Source: Octadecabacter arcticus 238
Lineage (GTDB): Bacteria; Pseudomonadota; Alphaproteobacteria; Rhodobacterales; Rhodobacteraceae
Reading direction: 5' to 3'
DNA: 64,000 nt
NCBI RefSeq assembly: GCF_000155735.2
Contig: NC_020908.1
Span: forward strand, 4,835,501-4,899,500
Positions 46,201 to 55,051 of this stretch are shown here, piece by piece (positions within the stretch are counted from its first letter, which is position 1; each line of letters begins with the position of its first letter). A program made the position numbers and the translations under genes. The notes under the pieces were generated by a model, which had not been told where the DNA came from, did not search any database, and saw only the letters and a list, made by a program, of their open reading frames with translations.

Positions 46201-47181
46201 TCATTCCTGCCGCACGACCGCATCCAGCCACGCGCAATTGGGCACCGGATCGGCAGCGCGCGCTCCGCGCCGTGCAGCATCCATCCGCATCTCGCGCAAG
46301 CGGTCGCGGGCGGCATCACCTTCAGGCAGATGCACCCGTTCATGGCCCCAGTAGCTTGGGCCGTCCGATGTTTCGTGGGCTTTCCATGTGTCCGGTTCGA
46401 TTACCCGTGCGCCCCAGCCGTATTCCACGAAAAAGCCAGACGGCGTTGTGGCGTAAAAGCTCGTCATGTGATCGTTGGAGTGGCGACCCAATGTGTAGGC
46501 GACACGTCCCTCTTCAGCTTGCGCAATGTCATAGCCTTGACCGACATCGTCAAGCGATTGCAGTTCGACCATGAAGTGGTGCAGCCCCTTGCGCCCCGAT
46601 CCGACCATAGCAAAACTGTGGTGTCGTCCGTTCACATGAAAGAAATACAGTGGATAAGGGGCCTGCGCATAATCGGTGACGCTGAACCCTAGCAGATCGC
46701 GGTAGAAAGGCAGAAGGGCGGTCGCGTCCTCTACGTGCAGAACGGCATGACCCATGCCCAAAGTTCCCGTCTTGAACCCCGATATGGGGCGCGCGGGAAC
46801 AAAGGGATCGTCGGCGATCTGCGGATTGCAGAACACTTCGATATGGTTGCCGTCGGGGTCTTTGAAGGAAATCAGCTGACTGACCAGCCGCTGATCGGCA
46901 AGGGCCGCAGATTCCACCCGAACTGTCACGCCCGCGTTCTCAAGGCGGTTGGCCAGACGGTCCAGCTCATAAGGGTGGTCGACTTCCCACCCCATGAAAT
47001 CCAGCCCTTCCTGACCATCATCCGTGACCAACAGACGCTGCTTGCGGTCGTCCATGCGAAACGCCCGCGCGCCGCCACCGCGATCAACCTGCTGCATCCC
47101 CAAAAGGGACGTTGCAAAGCTGCTCCAATCCTCGGTCTTGGAGGATCGGATGCCGATATAGCCAAGCGACCTGAGGCTCAT
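46201..47181 (-). CDS. Type I extradiol ring-cleavage dioxygenase (VOC family)
   Basis: 326 residues with two VOC domain pairs, like BphC/2,3-dihydroxybiphenyl dioxygenase. The Fe(II) ligands are likely H145 (GMGHAVLHV), H201 or H202 (GLHHFMVE) and E253 (GFFVEYGW). It should open a catechol-type ring next to a hydroxyl. The ATG at 47181 has AAAGGAG upstream and starts at the conserved SLGYIGI. A 17-bp operator lies 83 bp upstream. Confidence 0.9.
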   Translation of the reverse strand: MSLRSLGYIGIRSSKTEDWSSFATSLLGMQQVDRGGGARAFRMDDRKQRLLVTDDGQEGLDFMGWEVDHPYELDRLANRLENAGVTVRVESAALADQRLVSQLISFKDPDGNHIEVFCNPQIADDPFVPARPISGFKTGTLGMGHAVLHVEDATALLPFYRDLLGFSVTDYAQAPYPLYFFHVNGRHHSFAMVGSGRKGLHHFMVELQSLDDVGQGYDIAQAEEGRVAYTLGRHSNDHMTSFYATTPSGFFVEYGWGARVIEPDTWKAHETSDGPSYWGHERVHLPEGDAARDRLREMRMDAARRGARAADPVPNCAWLDAVVRQE

Positions 47182-47263
47182 TGGAAGGCTCCTTTCGGGG
47201 GAATTGCGTGTTTCACTGAACCATAGCCTAGTCAGTGGCTCTTGAATTTGGAATGGGACAGGC

Positions 47264-47280
47264 TGTCCACAAGGCGGACA
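47264..47280. promoter_or_regulatory. Regulon operator, site b (dioxygenase / IclR intergenic)
   Basis: TGTCCACAAGGCGGACA, between the divergent dioxygenase and regulator genes; 83 bp before the dioxygenase start and about 70-85 bp before the regulator start. Confidence 0.7.
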
Positions 47281-47348
47281 ATGGGCATCATAGGGTATCG
47301 GCATAGTGCCCCCCGTTGACATCCTGAGAGCCGGTGCGATGGTCGCAC

Positions 47349-48158
47349 ATGTACCTTGCATTGATGTGGAGACGGCTCATTTCGAATATTGGATCTGTCC
47401 GGTCATTGGAACGCGGCTTGCTCATTTTGCAAACTCTGAACCGGTGCAACGGCTTAAAGGCGGCCGAGGTCGCAATAGCGACGTCAATTCCGCGCCCGAC
47501 TGTCTACCGCCTGCTCGAAACCCTCGAAGGGTTGGGATATGTCAGCCGCGACCATTCGTCAGAAAAATGGCGCCCGACGTTGCAGGCCAAATCGCTTAGC
47601 TCGGGGTTTCGCCACGAGGATTGGGTAACGCAAGCCGCCATCCCGGAAATGGTGCGGCTGGGGCGCGAAATCTTGTGGCCGCTCGATCTGGTGACCTTCA
47701 ACGACCACCGCATGGAAATCCGTGAATCGACCCATAACATTAGCCCCTATTCCATCGACCGCGGCATGGTCGGGGTTCAACTGCCCATGCTGGATACGGC
47801 GGGCGGGCGGGCATGGCTGGCCTTTTCGCCAGAGGAGGACCGCGTTCAATCCCTCAACGGTTTGCAGGCCCAATCAGGCTTGCAGCACCCGATTATATTG
47901 CAGGACGGGCCGCTCTCTCACGTCCTTGCCACAAGCGTGAAGCTGGGCGTCGGTTACCGCAAGGAAGGCTACAAGCTGGACACCCAGAGCATTTCTGCGC
48001 CGATCTTCAGGGGGCCGTGTGTTATCGCCTGCCTGACCGTGATCTGGACGGCCAGCGCGTTGTCCTTCGACAAGGCGTTGGAGCAGTACAAAGACAAGCT
48101 GCTAAAATCGGCGCATGGAATTTCGGATGCCCTGAACCGGATTAAGACGACGGATTAA
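47349..48158 (+). CDS. IclR family regulator (MhpR-like)
   Basis: About 269 residues. The N-terminal winged HTH (VRSLERGLLILQTLNRCNGL, then AAEVAIATSIPRPTVYRLLE) and the C-terminal ligand-binding domain (GVQLPMLDTAGGRAWLAFSPEE) fit the IclR family, closest in pattern to MhpR-type activators of phenolic acid catabolism. It is divergent from the dioxygenase operon, with an operator-like repeat between. The start is uncertain (GTG 47334, ATG 47349 or 47364). Confidence 0.88.
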   Translation: MYLALMWRRLISNIGSVRSLERGLLILQTLNRCNGLKAAEVAIATSIPRPTVYRLLETLEGLGYVSRDHSSEKWRPTLQAKSLSSGFRHEDWVTQAAIPEMVRLGREILWPLDLVTFNDHRMEIRESTHNISPYSIDRGMVGVQLPMLDTAGGRAWLAFSPEEDRVQSLNGLQAQSGLQHPIILQDGPLSHVLATSVKLGVGYRKEGYKLDTQSISAPIFRGPCVIACLTVIWTASALSFDKALEQYKDKLLKSAHGISDALNRIKTTD

Positions 48159-48216
48159 GGGTAAATCAAGGGTAGAAAGTCCGGCGTGGGCAGGTTTACC
48201 AACGCCGGGGAGGAGT

Positions 48217-49224
48217 TCAGTTTGCTGCAGACGCCTTGGCGATGGCGGCTGCGAATGCATCATAAAGCGCCTGACCGTTATCGTGACCGGCAATCCACTC
48301 GGTGGTGGACACCGCCAGCGCGTCTTCCCACTCCTTTGTCATTGCGTCGTCAGGTTCGATGACGGTGATGTCGTTGGCCGCCAGCACCCGTTCGCGCGCC
48401 TCGGCGACGTTCTGGTCGAACGACTGGCCGAAGGTGTCCGAGAATACCCTGCCCGAATACTGGTCGATGGCTGCCTTCGCCTCGTCGGACAGGCCGTTGT
48501 ATTTGGTCTGGTTCATGACGATCAGCATCGGTGTCGCGCCCAAAGGCATGTCGAGGTAGTAGCTCATGGTTTCGCCCACGCGAAACGTCTCGATCGCGCC
48601 GAACTGGGTGAACGTCCCGGATATCAGACCACGGCTCATCGCTTCGGCCAAGCCGGGGGCGGTGATCCCGCCGACGGGCACCGCACCAAGGGCGTCGATA
48701 GCGCCCAGCATGGTCGGGCCGGGTGCGCGCAGGTTCAGACCCTTCATGTCAGCCGGGTTGCGGATTTCCGCAGCGCTGGCCAAGGCATTGGGAGAGGACA
48801 TCATGACGCCGATCAGCTTGAAATTTTCGTAGTCGCCGCCAAGCAGACCCTGTTCATACATCGACCATATCGCGTCAGACCCCGCAGTCGCACTGGGGAC
48901 CAAGAACGGCAATTCGCCGATGGTGCCTTGGTCAAAACGACCGGGCGTGTAACCGGGGATGACCCATGCGATATCGGCCACGCCGTCTTCTACCAGCTTG
49001 AGCTGCTGCGCGGGATTGCGCCCCAGCGTCCCGCCCGGAAAGATCTGCACATCCAGCTCGCCACCCGATGCGGCGTTCACGTTTTCAGCCCAAGGCGTCA
49101 GGATGTTTTTCGTCACATGCGCGACCGGCGGCTCGAAGCTGGAAAACCGCAGGATCTCGGCGGTGGCGGTGGTGCCAAATGCAATGGCCGCAGCACTCGA
49201 AATTAGGAAATGTCGTAGTTTCAT
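48217..49224 (-). CDS. TRAP transporter substrate-binding protein DctP-type
   Basis: 335 residues with a signal peptide (ISSAAAIAFGTTATA). Periplasmic solute receptor: FSSFEPPVAHVTKNILTPWA and the conserved arginine region ADMKGLNLRAPGP, where the Arg binds a carboxylate, are visible. It presumably binds the aromatic or aliphatic acid used by the island. GGGAGGA precedes the ATG. It has its own operator 69 bp upstream and is the last gene of the permease block. Confidence 0.9.
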   Translation of the reverse strand: MKLRHFLISSAAAIAFGTTATAEILRFSSFEPPVAHVTKNILTPWAENVNAASGGELDVQIFPGGTLGRNPAQQLKLVEDGVADIAWVIPGYTPGRFDQGTIGELPFLVPSATAGSDAIWSMYEQGLLGGDYENFKLIGVMMSSPNALASAAEIRNPADMKGLNLRAPGPTMLGAIDALGAVPVGGITAPGLAEAMSRGLISGTFTQFGAIETFRVGETMSYYLDMPLGATPMLIVMNQTKYNGLSDEAKAAIDQYSGRVFSDTFGQSFDQNVAEARERVLAANDITVIEPDDAMTKEWEDALAVSTTEWIAGHDNGQALYDAFAAAIAKASAAN

Positions 49225-49292
49225 GGTATCCTCCCTTTTTTAAAATTCACTTTGGTGTAGATGGGCCTTGCGCTCGATTCAGCAAGCGGAAT

Positions 49293-49309
49293 TGTCCGTT
49301 AGGTGGACA
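49293..49309. promoter_or_regulatory. Regulon operator, site c (TRAP receptor)
   Basis: TGTCCGTTAGGTGGACA, 69 bp before the DctP-type gene. Confidence 0.7.
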
Positions 49310-49314
49310 AGGGC

Positions 49315-50616
49315 TTAGCCCAGCATCCGAGGCAGCCAGAGCGTGAGAGCGGGAAACAGCACCAGGATCGTGAGGCGTACCAGGTCAGCCACAAGAAACG
49401 GAACGATGCCCCGATAGATCGTCGTGATTTTCACGTCTCGGTACATCGAATTCAGCAACATCACGTTGATCCCTATGGGCGGGGTGATCATGCCAATGCC
49501 GATCACCACCACGTTAATGATGCCCCACCAGACCAGATCGTAGCCCAGCCCTTGGATCACCGGAATCACGAAGGGTAATGTGATGACCATCGCCGCGACT
49601 TCGTCAAAGAACGCGCCCAGAAAGATGTAAAGCAGCAGGATGCCGAAAATCACGATGAGCGGATGAACCGACGCGTCCGAGATTGCGCCGACAATGAAAG
49701 ACGCGCCGCCCGTTACAGAGATGAAGTAGGAAAAGATCGTCGCCCCGAACACCATGATATAGATCATCGCCGTCGATCCGCTCGCCTCTGCCATCACTTG
49801 CAGGAATGTGGCGCGGTTCAGCCGTCGACGCAGCAAGGCGAACAGGAATGCGATCACAACGCCGACGGCGGCTGCCTCGTTCACGGTGAAGATGCCCGAA
49901 TAGATGCCGCCCAGCACGACCACCGCCAGCAGGATCACCCCCCACGCGCGGCCAATCGCAGCCATGCGGTCTTTGAACGGTAGTTTTTCGGATCGCGGCG
50001 CGGCTTCGGGATTTCGCCATGCCGTGACCTGAACGGCGATGGCATAGAACAGTACGGCCAACAGGGCAGGGATGATGGCGGCGGTGAACAGTTGCAGCAC
50101 AGATTGTTCAGTGAGCACGGAATACAGGATCATCATCGCCGATGGCGGCACGATGATGCCCAGCGTGCCACCCGCTGCGACGGCACCGGACGCGAGCCCC
50201 GGATGATAGCCGCGCGCCAGCATTTCCGGCATTGCAACCCGCCCAAACGTGGCGGTCGTGGCGACCCCGGACCCGCAGATCGCACCAAAGCCAGCGCTGG
50301 CCACAACAGTAGTCGTTGCCAGCCCGCCCCGGCGGTGGCCGAACAACGCGTTCGTCATGTCATAGACATCCGAGGCCAGCCCGCTTGCAGCGGCCAAACT
50401 GCCCATGAGCATGAACAGCGGGATCACGGCCAGATCGAGCGAGCTCATCGCCGACGCGGGTTCACTGGCCAGCAGCGAAATCGCAGGCCCCCAGCCGACG
50501 ACCTGCGCAAAGCCCGCGACGCCGACCAGCGCCATCGAAATGCCGATCGGAACATGTAGCAGAATAAGCCCCATCATGGCCGCACAGCCGATCAAAGCAA
50601 TAATAAGAGGATCCAT
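49315..50616 (-). CDS. TRAP transporter large permease DctM-type
   Basis: 433 residues with about twelve membrane helices. GICGSGVATTATFGRVAMPEM and GTLGIIVPPSAMMILYSVL are the hallmark DctM segments. Works with DctQ and DctP as a sodium-driven uptake system in the inner membrane. AAAGGAA precedes the ATG; the gene starts 27 bp after dctQ. Confidence 0.93.
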   Translation of the reverse strand: MDPLIIALIGCAAMMGLILLHVPIGISMALVGVAGFAQVVGWGPAISLLASEPASAMSSLDLAVIPLFMLMGSLAAASGLASDVYDMTNALFGHRRGGLATTTVVASAGFGAICGSGVATTATFGRVAMPEMLARGYHPGLASGAVAAGGTLGIIVPPSAMMILYSVLTEQSVLQLFTAAIIPALLAVLFYAIAVQVTAWRNPEAAPRSEKLPFKDRMAAIGRAWGVILLAVVVLGGIYSGIFTVNEAAAVGVVIAFLFALLRRRLNRATFLQVMAEASGSTAMIYIMVFGATIFSYFISVTGGASFIVGAISDASVHPLIVIFGILLLYIFLGAFFDEVAAMVITLPFVIPVIQGLGYDLVWWGIINVVVIGIGMITPPIGINVMLLNSMYRDVKITTIYRGIVPFLVADLVRLTILVLFPALTLWLPRMLG

Positions 50617-50643
50617 GTACGTTTCCTTTGGGTCTTTGCCCGG

Positions 50644-51177
50644 TCAGAGCGGGGAAGACGTGTCGTCGTTGGCCCGCGCATCAACGTCCGGTCCACTGAA
50701 GAGTGACGCGATGTCGGTGATCAGGACCATCGCTTGCACGAAAGCTGCCAGCCACAGCATCGCGGTTGCAGCGCTCCACCATGGCCAGACCTGCCAGCCC
50801 AGCACCCATGTGCGGTCGCCGTTTACCTTGAGAGAGGTGACGTAAGACACGAATTGCCACGCGATGAGTGCGATGAGGATGAAGGTCAGCAAGCTTGAAA
50901 ATGCTTCCAGTGCCGCCTTCAGGCGAGGGCCAGCGACCGCGCCGAAAACCTCGACACGGATGTTTTGCTTCATCGCCAGATTGGCCGGAATACAGGCCGA
51001 AATCACCACCGCCATGACGACCGAAATGACATCGTTGACACCTTGCAGCGGGGCTTGGAACAGCCAGCGCATCAGCACGTCCGAGGTCGTCATCAGCGCA
51101 AGGACCAGCAGACCGGTAAACCCGATCAAGGTCAAAGCGCGCGCCAACGCTTGTGACCGATTCCAGATAAGTTGCAT
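50644..51177 (-). CDS. TRAP transporter small permease DctQ-type
   Basis: 177 residues with four membrane helices; the sequence VLMRWLFQAPLQGVNDVISV is typical of the DctQ family. GGAGA precedes the ATG. It lies 45 bp after the hydroxylase gene, so hydroxylase-dctQ-dctM are probably co-transcribed from the operator at 52925. Confidence 0.88.
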   Translation of the reverse strand: MQLIWNRSQALARALTLIGFTGLLVLALMTTSDVLMRWLFQAPLQGVNDVISVVMAVVISACIPANLAMKQNIRVEVFGAVAGPRLKAALEAFSSLLTFILIALIAWQFVSYVTSLKVNGDRTWVLGWQVWPWWSAATAMLWLAAFVQAMVLITDIASLFSGPDVDARANDDTSSPL

Positions 51178-51222
51178 CGGGTCTCCTCCTCCCTTGCCGC
51201 CTCGCCGTGTGATTCTTTCTTG

Positions 51223-52836
51223 TCAGGTCGTGACAACCGCCCCCAGATCCTTTGTCGGTAAACTTGCCATCATCCCAGTGTAGCGATCGAGAGCGCGTTC
51301 CAGATCGTTCGGAAAGAACGCAGCCGCACAGTAGCGGTCAGGCCGGATCATCATGATCTGATCGCGGTGGGTCAACAGTGGTCTGGCCGTCTGGTGCTGC
51401 ACGGGACGCAAGGCCGACGGCAGATTGCGGTCCATTGTGTCCAGCGTGATCTTGGTCAGCGGCAGACCCAGCAGTTTGGTTCGCTCCAAAGACGCCAGCG
51501 CTGCACTGCCCGCAGCGTTCTGTGCGATCAGGCAGAATCCTGGCCCCATCTTGTCATCCAGCAACTCGGTCACATAAAAGTCCGTAACATCGGGCTGAGG
51601 AATCATCTCTCCGACCAGAGATGCCTCGAACACCGGTGTGTCCAAGTCGAGGAACAAGCCCTCTGCGTAGCTCGGCTTGGGCTTGAACCGCATGTGGACC
51701 AGCCAGTCTTTCACCGCCGGAAACGGATCAAGCGCCTGCATCATAAGATCGCGGAACATGATCTGATCGCGTCCCGCAGGCATCACGATGCTGCCCATCG
51801 CAACTGCCAGTTGGATCATGTCCCAAGCGGGCTTGCGCCGCTCAATCTCGTAGCTTTGCATGATGTCGGCATTCGCGCCGCCCAGCAAGATTGCCGCCAG
51901 TTTCCACGCGACGTTGTGTGCGTCCCGCAGTCCGGCGTTCATCCCTTGCCCGGCGAAGGGCGGCGTCAAATGAGCTGCATCCCCCATCAGCAGGGTGCGG
52001 CCGGACTGGAACTGTTCAGCCATGCGCGCATGAAAGCGGTAAACGGTCTTGCGTAAAATATCCTTGGTCTGGTAGGGCCGATAGGGTGCTACCAGACCTT
52101 CGAGAAAAGCATCTTCCAGCACCTGTTTGCGGGTCTCGCCGGCCAGCAACATGAATTCGTAGCGGCGTCCGCCATGCGGTGCGGGGACGCTCACGGTGGG
52201 GCGGAAGCCACTGCAAAAGAACTTGGAATACAGCGTTGTGTCCGGATCGTTTACCGTATCCACAACGATCCAGTCTTCCTCGTAGGTATTGCCGGACATG
52301 GCAATGCCCAGATGCTCGCGGACCGGGCTGCGCCCGCCGTCGCAGGCCAGCACCCATTGCGTACGGATCTGATGGCTTTGCCCCTCCGCGTCCCGCACGG
52401 TTACAAGCGCATCATCGGCGCTGTTTGAAACATCCGTCACTTGCGCGCCGAAGTGTAGCGTGCCGGGGACCTTTTGGGCTAACACGTCGCGAAGGGCTTC
52501 CTCCAACTCGGGCTGGAAAAAGAACTGTCGCTTGGCAAAGCCGAAGGTGCGCGGCCCTTGTCCGGTTTCGGCAAAGCAATTGCCCGCATCGTCGTAATAC
52601 CGCGACCCGGTGCCTTCCATCGTGTCCTTGAGGTAGGTCTTGTCCAAGCCGAAAACCTGCATCGTGCGCGCGCCTTCATCGTCAAGGACAATGGCGCGTG
52701 GAAGGTTCATCGGACCTTCGTTCTGTTCAAGAACGACACAGTCAATCCCGTAGACCGCTAGCAGATTTGCCGCTGTCAGACCCGTCGGGCCAGCGCCAAT
52801 GATTACAACCGGAATGTCTGTCGGGTAGAGGGGCAT
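51223..52836 (-). CDS. FAD-dependent aromatic hydroxylase (MhpA-like)
   Basis: 537 residues. Class A flavoprotein monooxygenase that adds oxygen to a phenolic ring using NAD(P)H. FAD motif GAGPTG (14-19), the DG motif D166-G167 and the GD motif G285-D286 followed by AHLTPPFAGQGMNAGLRD are all in place. Length and C-terminal thioredoxin-like part fit 3-(3-hydroxyphenyl)propionate hydroxylase relatives. It would make the catechol opened by the dioxygenase. An operator lies 89 bp upstream. Confidence 0.88.
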   Translation of the reverse strand: MPLYPTDIPVVIIGAGPTGLTAANLLAVYGIDCVVLEQNEGPMNLPRAIVLDDEGARTMQVFGLDKTYLKDTMEGTGSRYYDDAGNCFAETGQGPRTFGFAKRQFFFQPELEEALRDVLAQKVPGTLHFGAQVTDVSNSADDALVTVRDAEGQSHQIRTQWVLACDGGRSPVREHLGIAMSGNTYEEDWIVVDTVNDPDTTLYSKFFCSGFRPTVSVPAPHGGRRYEFMLLAGETRKQVLEDAFLEGLVAPYRPYQTKDILRKTVYRFHARMAEQFQSGRTLLMGDAAHLTPPFAGQGMNAGLRDAHNVAWKLAAILLGGANADIMQSYEIERRKPAWDMIQLAVAMGSIVMPAGRDQIMFRDLMMQALDPFPAVKDWLVHMRFKPKPSYAEGLFLDLDTPVFEASLVGEMIPQPDVTDFYVTELLDDKMGPGFCLIAQNAAGSAALASLERTKLLGLPLTKITLDTMDRNLPSALRPVQHQTARPLLTHRDQIMMIRPDRYCAAAFFPNDLERALDRYTGMMASLPTKDLGAVVTT

Positions 52837-52924
52837 CAGATGGACCTTTCCGTGTCGTTCACGCTTCGCAACCTGCCTTGTTGTGGCTTGGGCAAGACTG
52901 CGCCGTCCATTGCTTGCGTCCGGC

Positions 52925-52941
52925 TGTTCACGAGGTGGACA
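52925..52941. promoter_or_regulatory. Regulon operator, site d (hydroxylase)
   Basis: TGTTCACGAGGTGGACA, 89 bp before the MhpA-like gene. Confidence 0.68.
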
Positions 52942-52953
52942 GACCGTTGTGGA

Positions 52954-54615
52954 TCAGGAAGGTTGCTTGCGCACCTGCGCCTTGCGATCCCGGTAGGCGA
53001 CGGTCAGCTCCAGATCCGTGTCGTTCTCGTCGTAGATGCCCAGCACGACGCCGCGCCGACGCAGCGTTGTGCGCAATGCAACCAACTGCGCCTCGGTCCG
53101 CGTGGTACGTTGGGCGATGCGGCGCGTCCACGCATGCAGCTTGTCGTACATCTGCGCGATGACATCGTGGTGGTCGGGGACTTCCGCCAGATCGACCAAT
53201 TCGTCAGGGTCGTTTTTCAGGTCGAACAGAATGGGACGAAGGCCGCCTTCGCAATGGATCAGTTTCCAGCGTTTGTCAGCGACCATGAACATCACCGCCT
53301 CACGCACCGATAGCCCCAGAGCGTCCGCCAGCGGGGTTGAGGCATAGTCGTATTCGCAGATCACCCGGTCGCGGTCCCAAGCGGTTTCGCCATAAAGCAA
53401 GGGCAGCAGCGACTGGCCCTCAAGCACATGATCCGCCACATCCCCACCTGCCACCTCGACAAACGTGGGCGCAAGGTCGATCGCTTGCACCAGTTCATCG
53501 CAGACGGTCCCGCGCGTGCCGTCCGCCGCTGCGGAGGGATCATAGATAATCAACGGCACCTTGACTGCGGCATCGTGAAAGAACGTCTTTTCCCCCATCC
53601 AATGATCGCCCAGAAAATCGCCGTGGTCCGAGGTGACGACGATCATCGTATCCTCCATACGTCCCGTCTGTTCCAGCCATTCAAAAAGCACGCCCATCTG
53701 GTCGTCGCATTGCTTGATCAGCCCCATGTAGGCAGGGATCACGGCACTGCGCACGTCGTCGCGGGCGAAAGCTTTGCCGACCGAATTGCGCATCAGCGCC
53801 TTTAGCACGGGATGGGCGTTGTCGAACTCGGACTGCGCGCGGTTCGGCGGCGGCGCATCGTGCGGGCCGTATATGTCGTGGTAGGGTGCGGGGACGATAT
53901 AGGGCCAGTGCGGCTTGATATAGCTCAGGTGGCACAGCCATGGGGCATCGTCGCGACTGTTGATAAAGTCGATCCCGCGGCGTGTGAGATAGGGCGTCTC
54001 GCTATCGGCTTCCTCGATATTTGCGGCCTCGCCTGCGTGTTTCATGAACCAACCGGACAGCACATTGCCCTGCGCGTCGACACTGGCATTGGCGTGGTCG
54101 TGCCACGGATTCTCCGTGTCATAGCCGCGCGCTTGCAGATAGGCGTCATAGCCGTGACCGCCCGGTTCCGTCAGCGGCCCATCCGGGCCAACGGCACGCA
54201 TCCCGTCGTCACGTTCGAAAACATCAAATCCGCATTCCGCCACCCGCGCGCCGATAATGCTGTCGGGGTCAAGGCCCAGTCGGGCCATGCCTTCGGCGTC
54301 TGCGGCCATGTGAGTCTTGCCCACCAGCCAGCAGCCCATACCGGCGCGGCGCAGATGATCGCCCATGGTCTGCTCGCCCACCTTCATGGGGGTCCCGTTC
54401 CAGCTGGCCCCGTGGCTGTGGACGTACCGCCCCGTATAGGTACACATCCGCGACGGACCACAAAGGGGCGCCTGCACATAGGCACGGGTAAACCGCACAC
54501 CCTTTTGCGCAAGCCGGTCGATGTTGGGGGTCTCGATATGCTGGGCGCCATAACAGCTTAGGTAGTCCCACCGCAGCTGATCGAACATGATGAAAAGGAT
54601 GTTCTTTGCAGTCAT
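52954..54615 (-). CDS. Sulfatase family hydrolase
   Basis: 553 residues, alkaline-phosphatase-like fold. The formylglycine motif is C52-G-P-S-R56 followed by TGRYVHSHG, with metal ligands in FDQLRWD and VTSDHGDFLGDH. No signal peptide, so it is cytoplasmic. Related enzymes hydrolyse aryl sulfates or phosphonate monoesters. In this island an arylsulfate is the plausible substrate, giving a phenol for the hydroxylase. GGAGG precedes the ATG; it overlaps the GST-like gene by 4 bp. Confidence 0.88.
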   Translation of the reverse strand: MTAKNILFIMFDQLRWDYLSCYGAQHIETPNIDRLAQKGVRFTRAYVQAPLCGPSRMCTYTGRYVHSHGASWNGTPMKVGEQTMGDHLRRAGMGCWLVGKTHMAADAEGMARLGLDPDSIIGARVAECGFDVFERDDGMRAVGPDGPLTEPGGHGYDAYLQARGYDTENPWHDHANASVDAQGNVLSGWFMKHAGEAANIEEADSETPYLTRRGIDFINSRDDAPWLCHLSYIKPHWPYIVPAPYHDIYGPHDAPPPNRAQSEFDNAHPVLKALMRNSVGKAFARDDVRSAVIPAYMGLIKQCDDQMGVLFEWLEQTGRMEDTMIVVTSDHGDFLGDHWMGEKTFFHDAAVKVPLIIYDPSAAADGTRGTVCDELVQAIDLAPTFVEVAGGDVADHVLEGQSLLPLLYGETAWDRDRVICEYDYASTPLADALGLSVREAVMFMVADKRWKLIHCEGGLRPILFDLKNDPDELVDLAEVPDHHDVIAQMYDKLHAWTRRIAQRTTRTEAQLVALRTTLRRRGVVLGIYDENDTDLELTVAYRDRKAQVRKQPS

Positions 54616-55040
54616 TTCTGTGCCCTCCTTACCGTAACAAGAGGGGCGCTGCGGCTGCGTGGGCCGGGCGCGCTCTGATCCGTTTGAGGATTGGCAGGCA
54701 GGTCGTATCCCCCGTCCTGTTCGGTCCAGTCCAGAACATAGAACAGGGCGGCATCTGCGACGCTGAATCGCCCCAGCAGATAGGGTGCCTCGGCCATCAT
54801 TTCGGACAACACCTTTAGCCCGTTTACTACCTCCGCCCGGCCATGCGCCTTCAGCGCCGCCTGACCGTCCAGCCCCAGCGCAGGGACCTTTCCCTTTGGG
54901 TTCAGCGCCAGATAGGCCGCCCCACGCTGATTGCCCGCGCGCACGTCGACAATCCTGGTCTCGAACGCCGCGCCGACCTCGTGCAGCAGCAGCAGGATTC
55001 CATTAGAACAGCTTTGCGGTGAATGATAGAATGTCAGCAC
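54612..55040 (-). CDS. Glutathione S-transferase-like protein, internally shortened
   Basis: About 142 residues against 200-220 for the family. The N-terminal thioredoxin-like half (LTFYHSPQSCSNGILLLLHE to LNPKGKVPALGLDG) is good. It then jumps to a C-terminal piece (YLLGRFSVADAALFYVLDWT), so about 60-70 residues including the usual cis-Pro/SER-like glutathione loop are missing. The GTG at 55040 with GAGGGG upstream is the likely start (TTG 55055 possible). Probably an in-frame deletion derivative; activity is doubtful. Confidence 0.65.
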   Translation of the reverse strand: MLTFYHSPQSCSNGILLLLHEVGAAFETRIVDVRAGNQRGAAYLALNPKGKVPALGLDGQAALKAHGRAEVVNGLKVLSEMMAEAPYLLGRFSVADAALFYVLDWTEQDGGYDLPANPQTDQSAPGPRSRSAPLVTVRRAQK

Positions 55041-55051
55041 AGGCGATCCCC

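Noticed and set aside
49315..51177. Large open frames antisense to the TRAP permease, sulfatase and hydroxylase genes
   Set aside because: High-GC shadow frames of well-identified genes.
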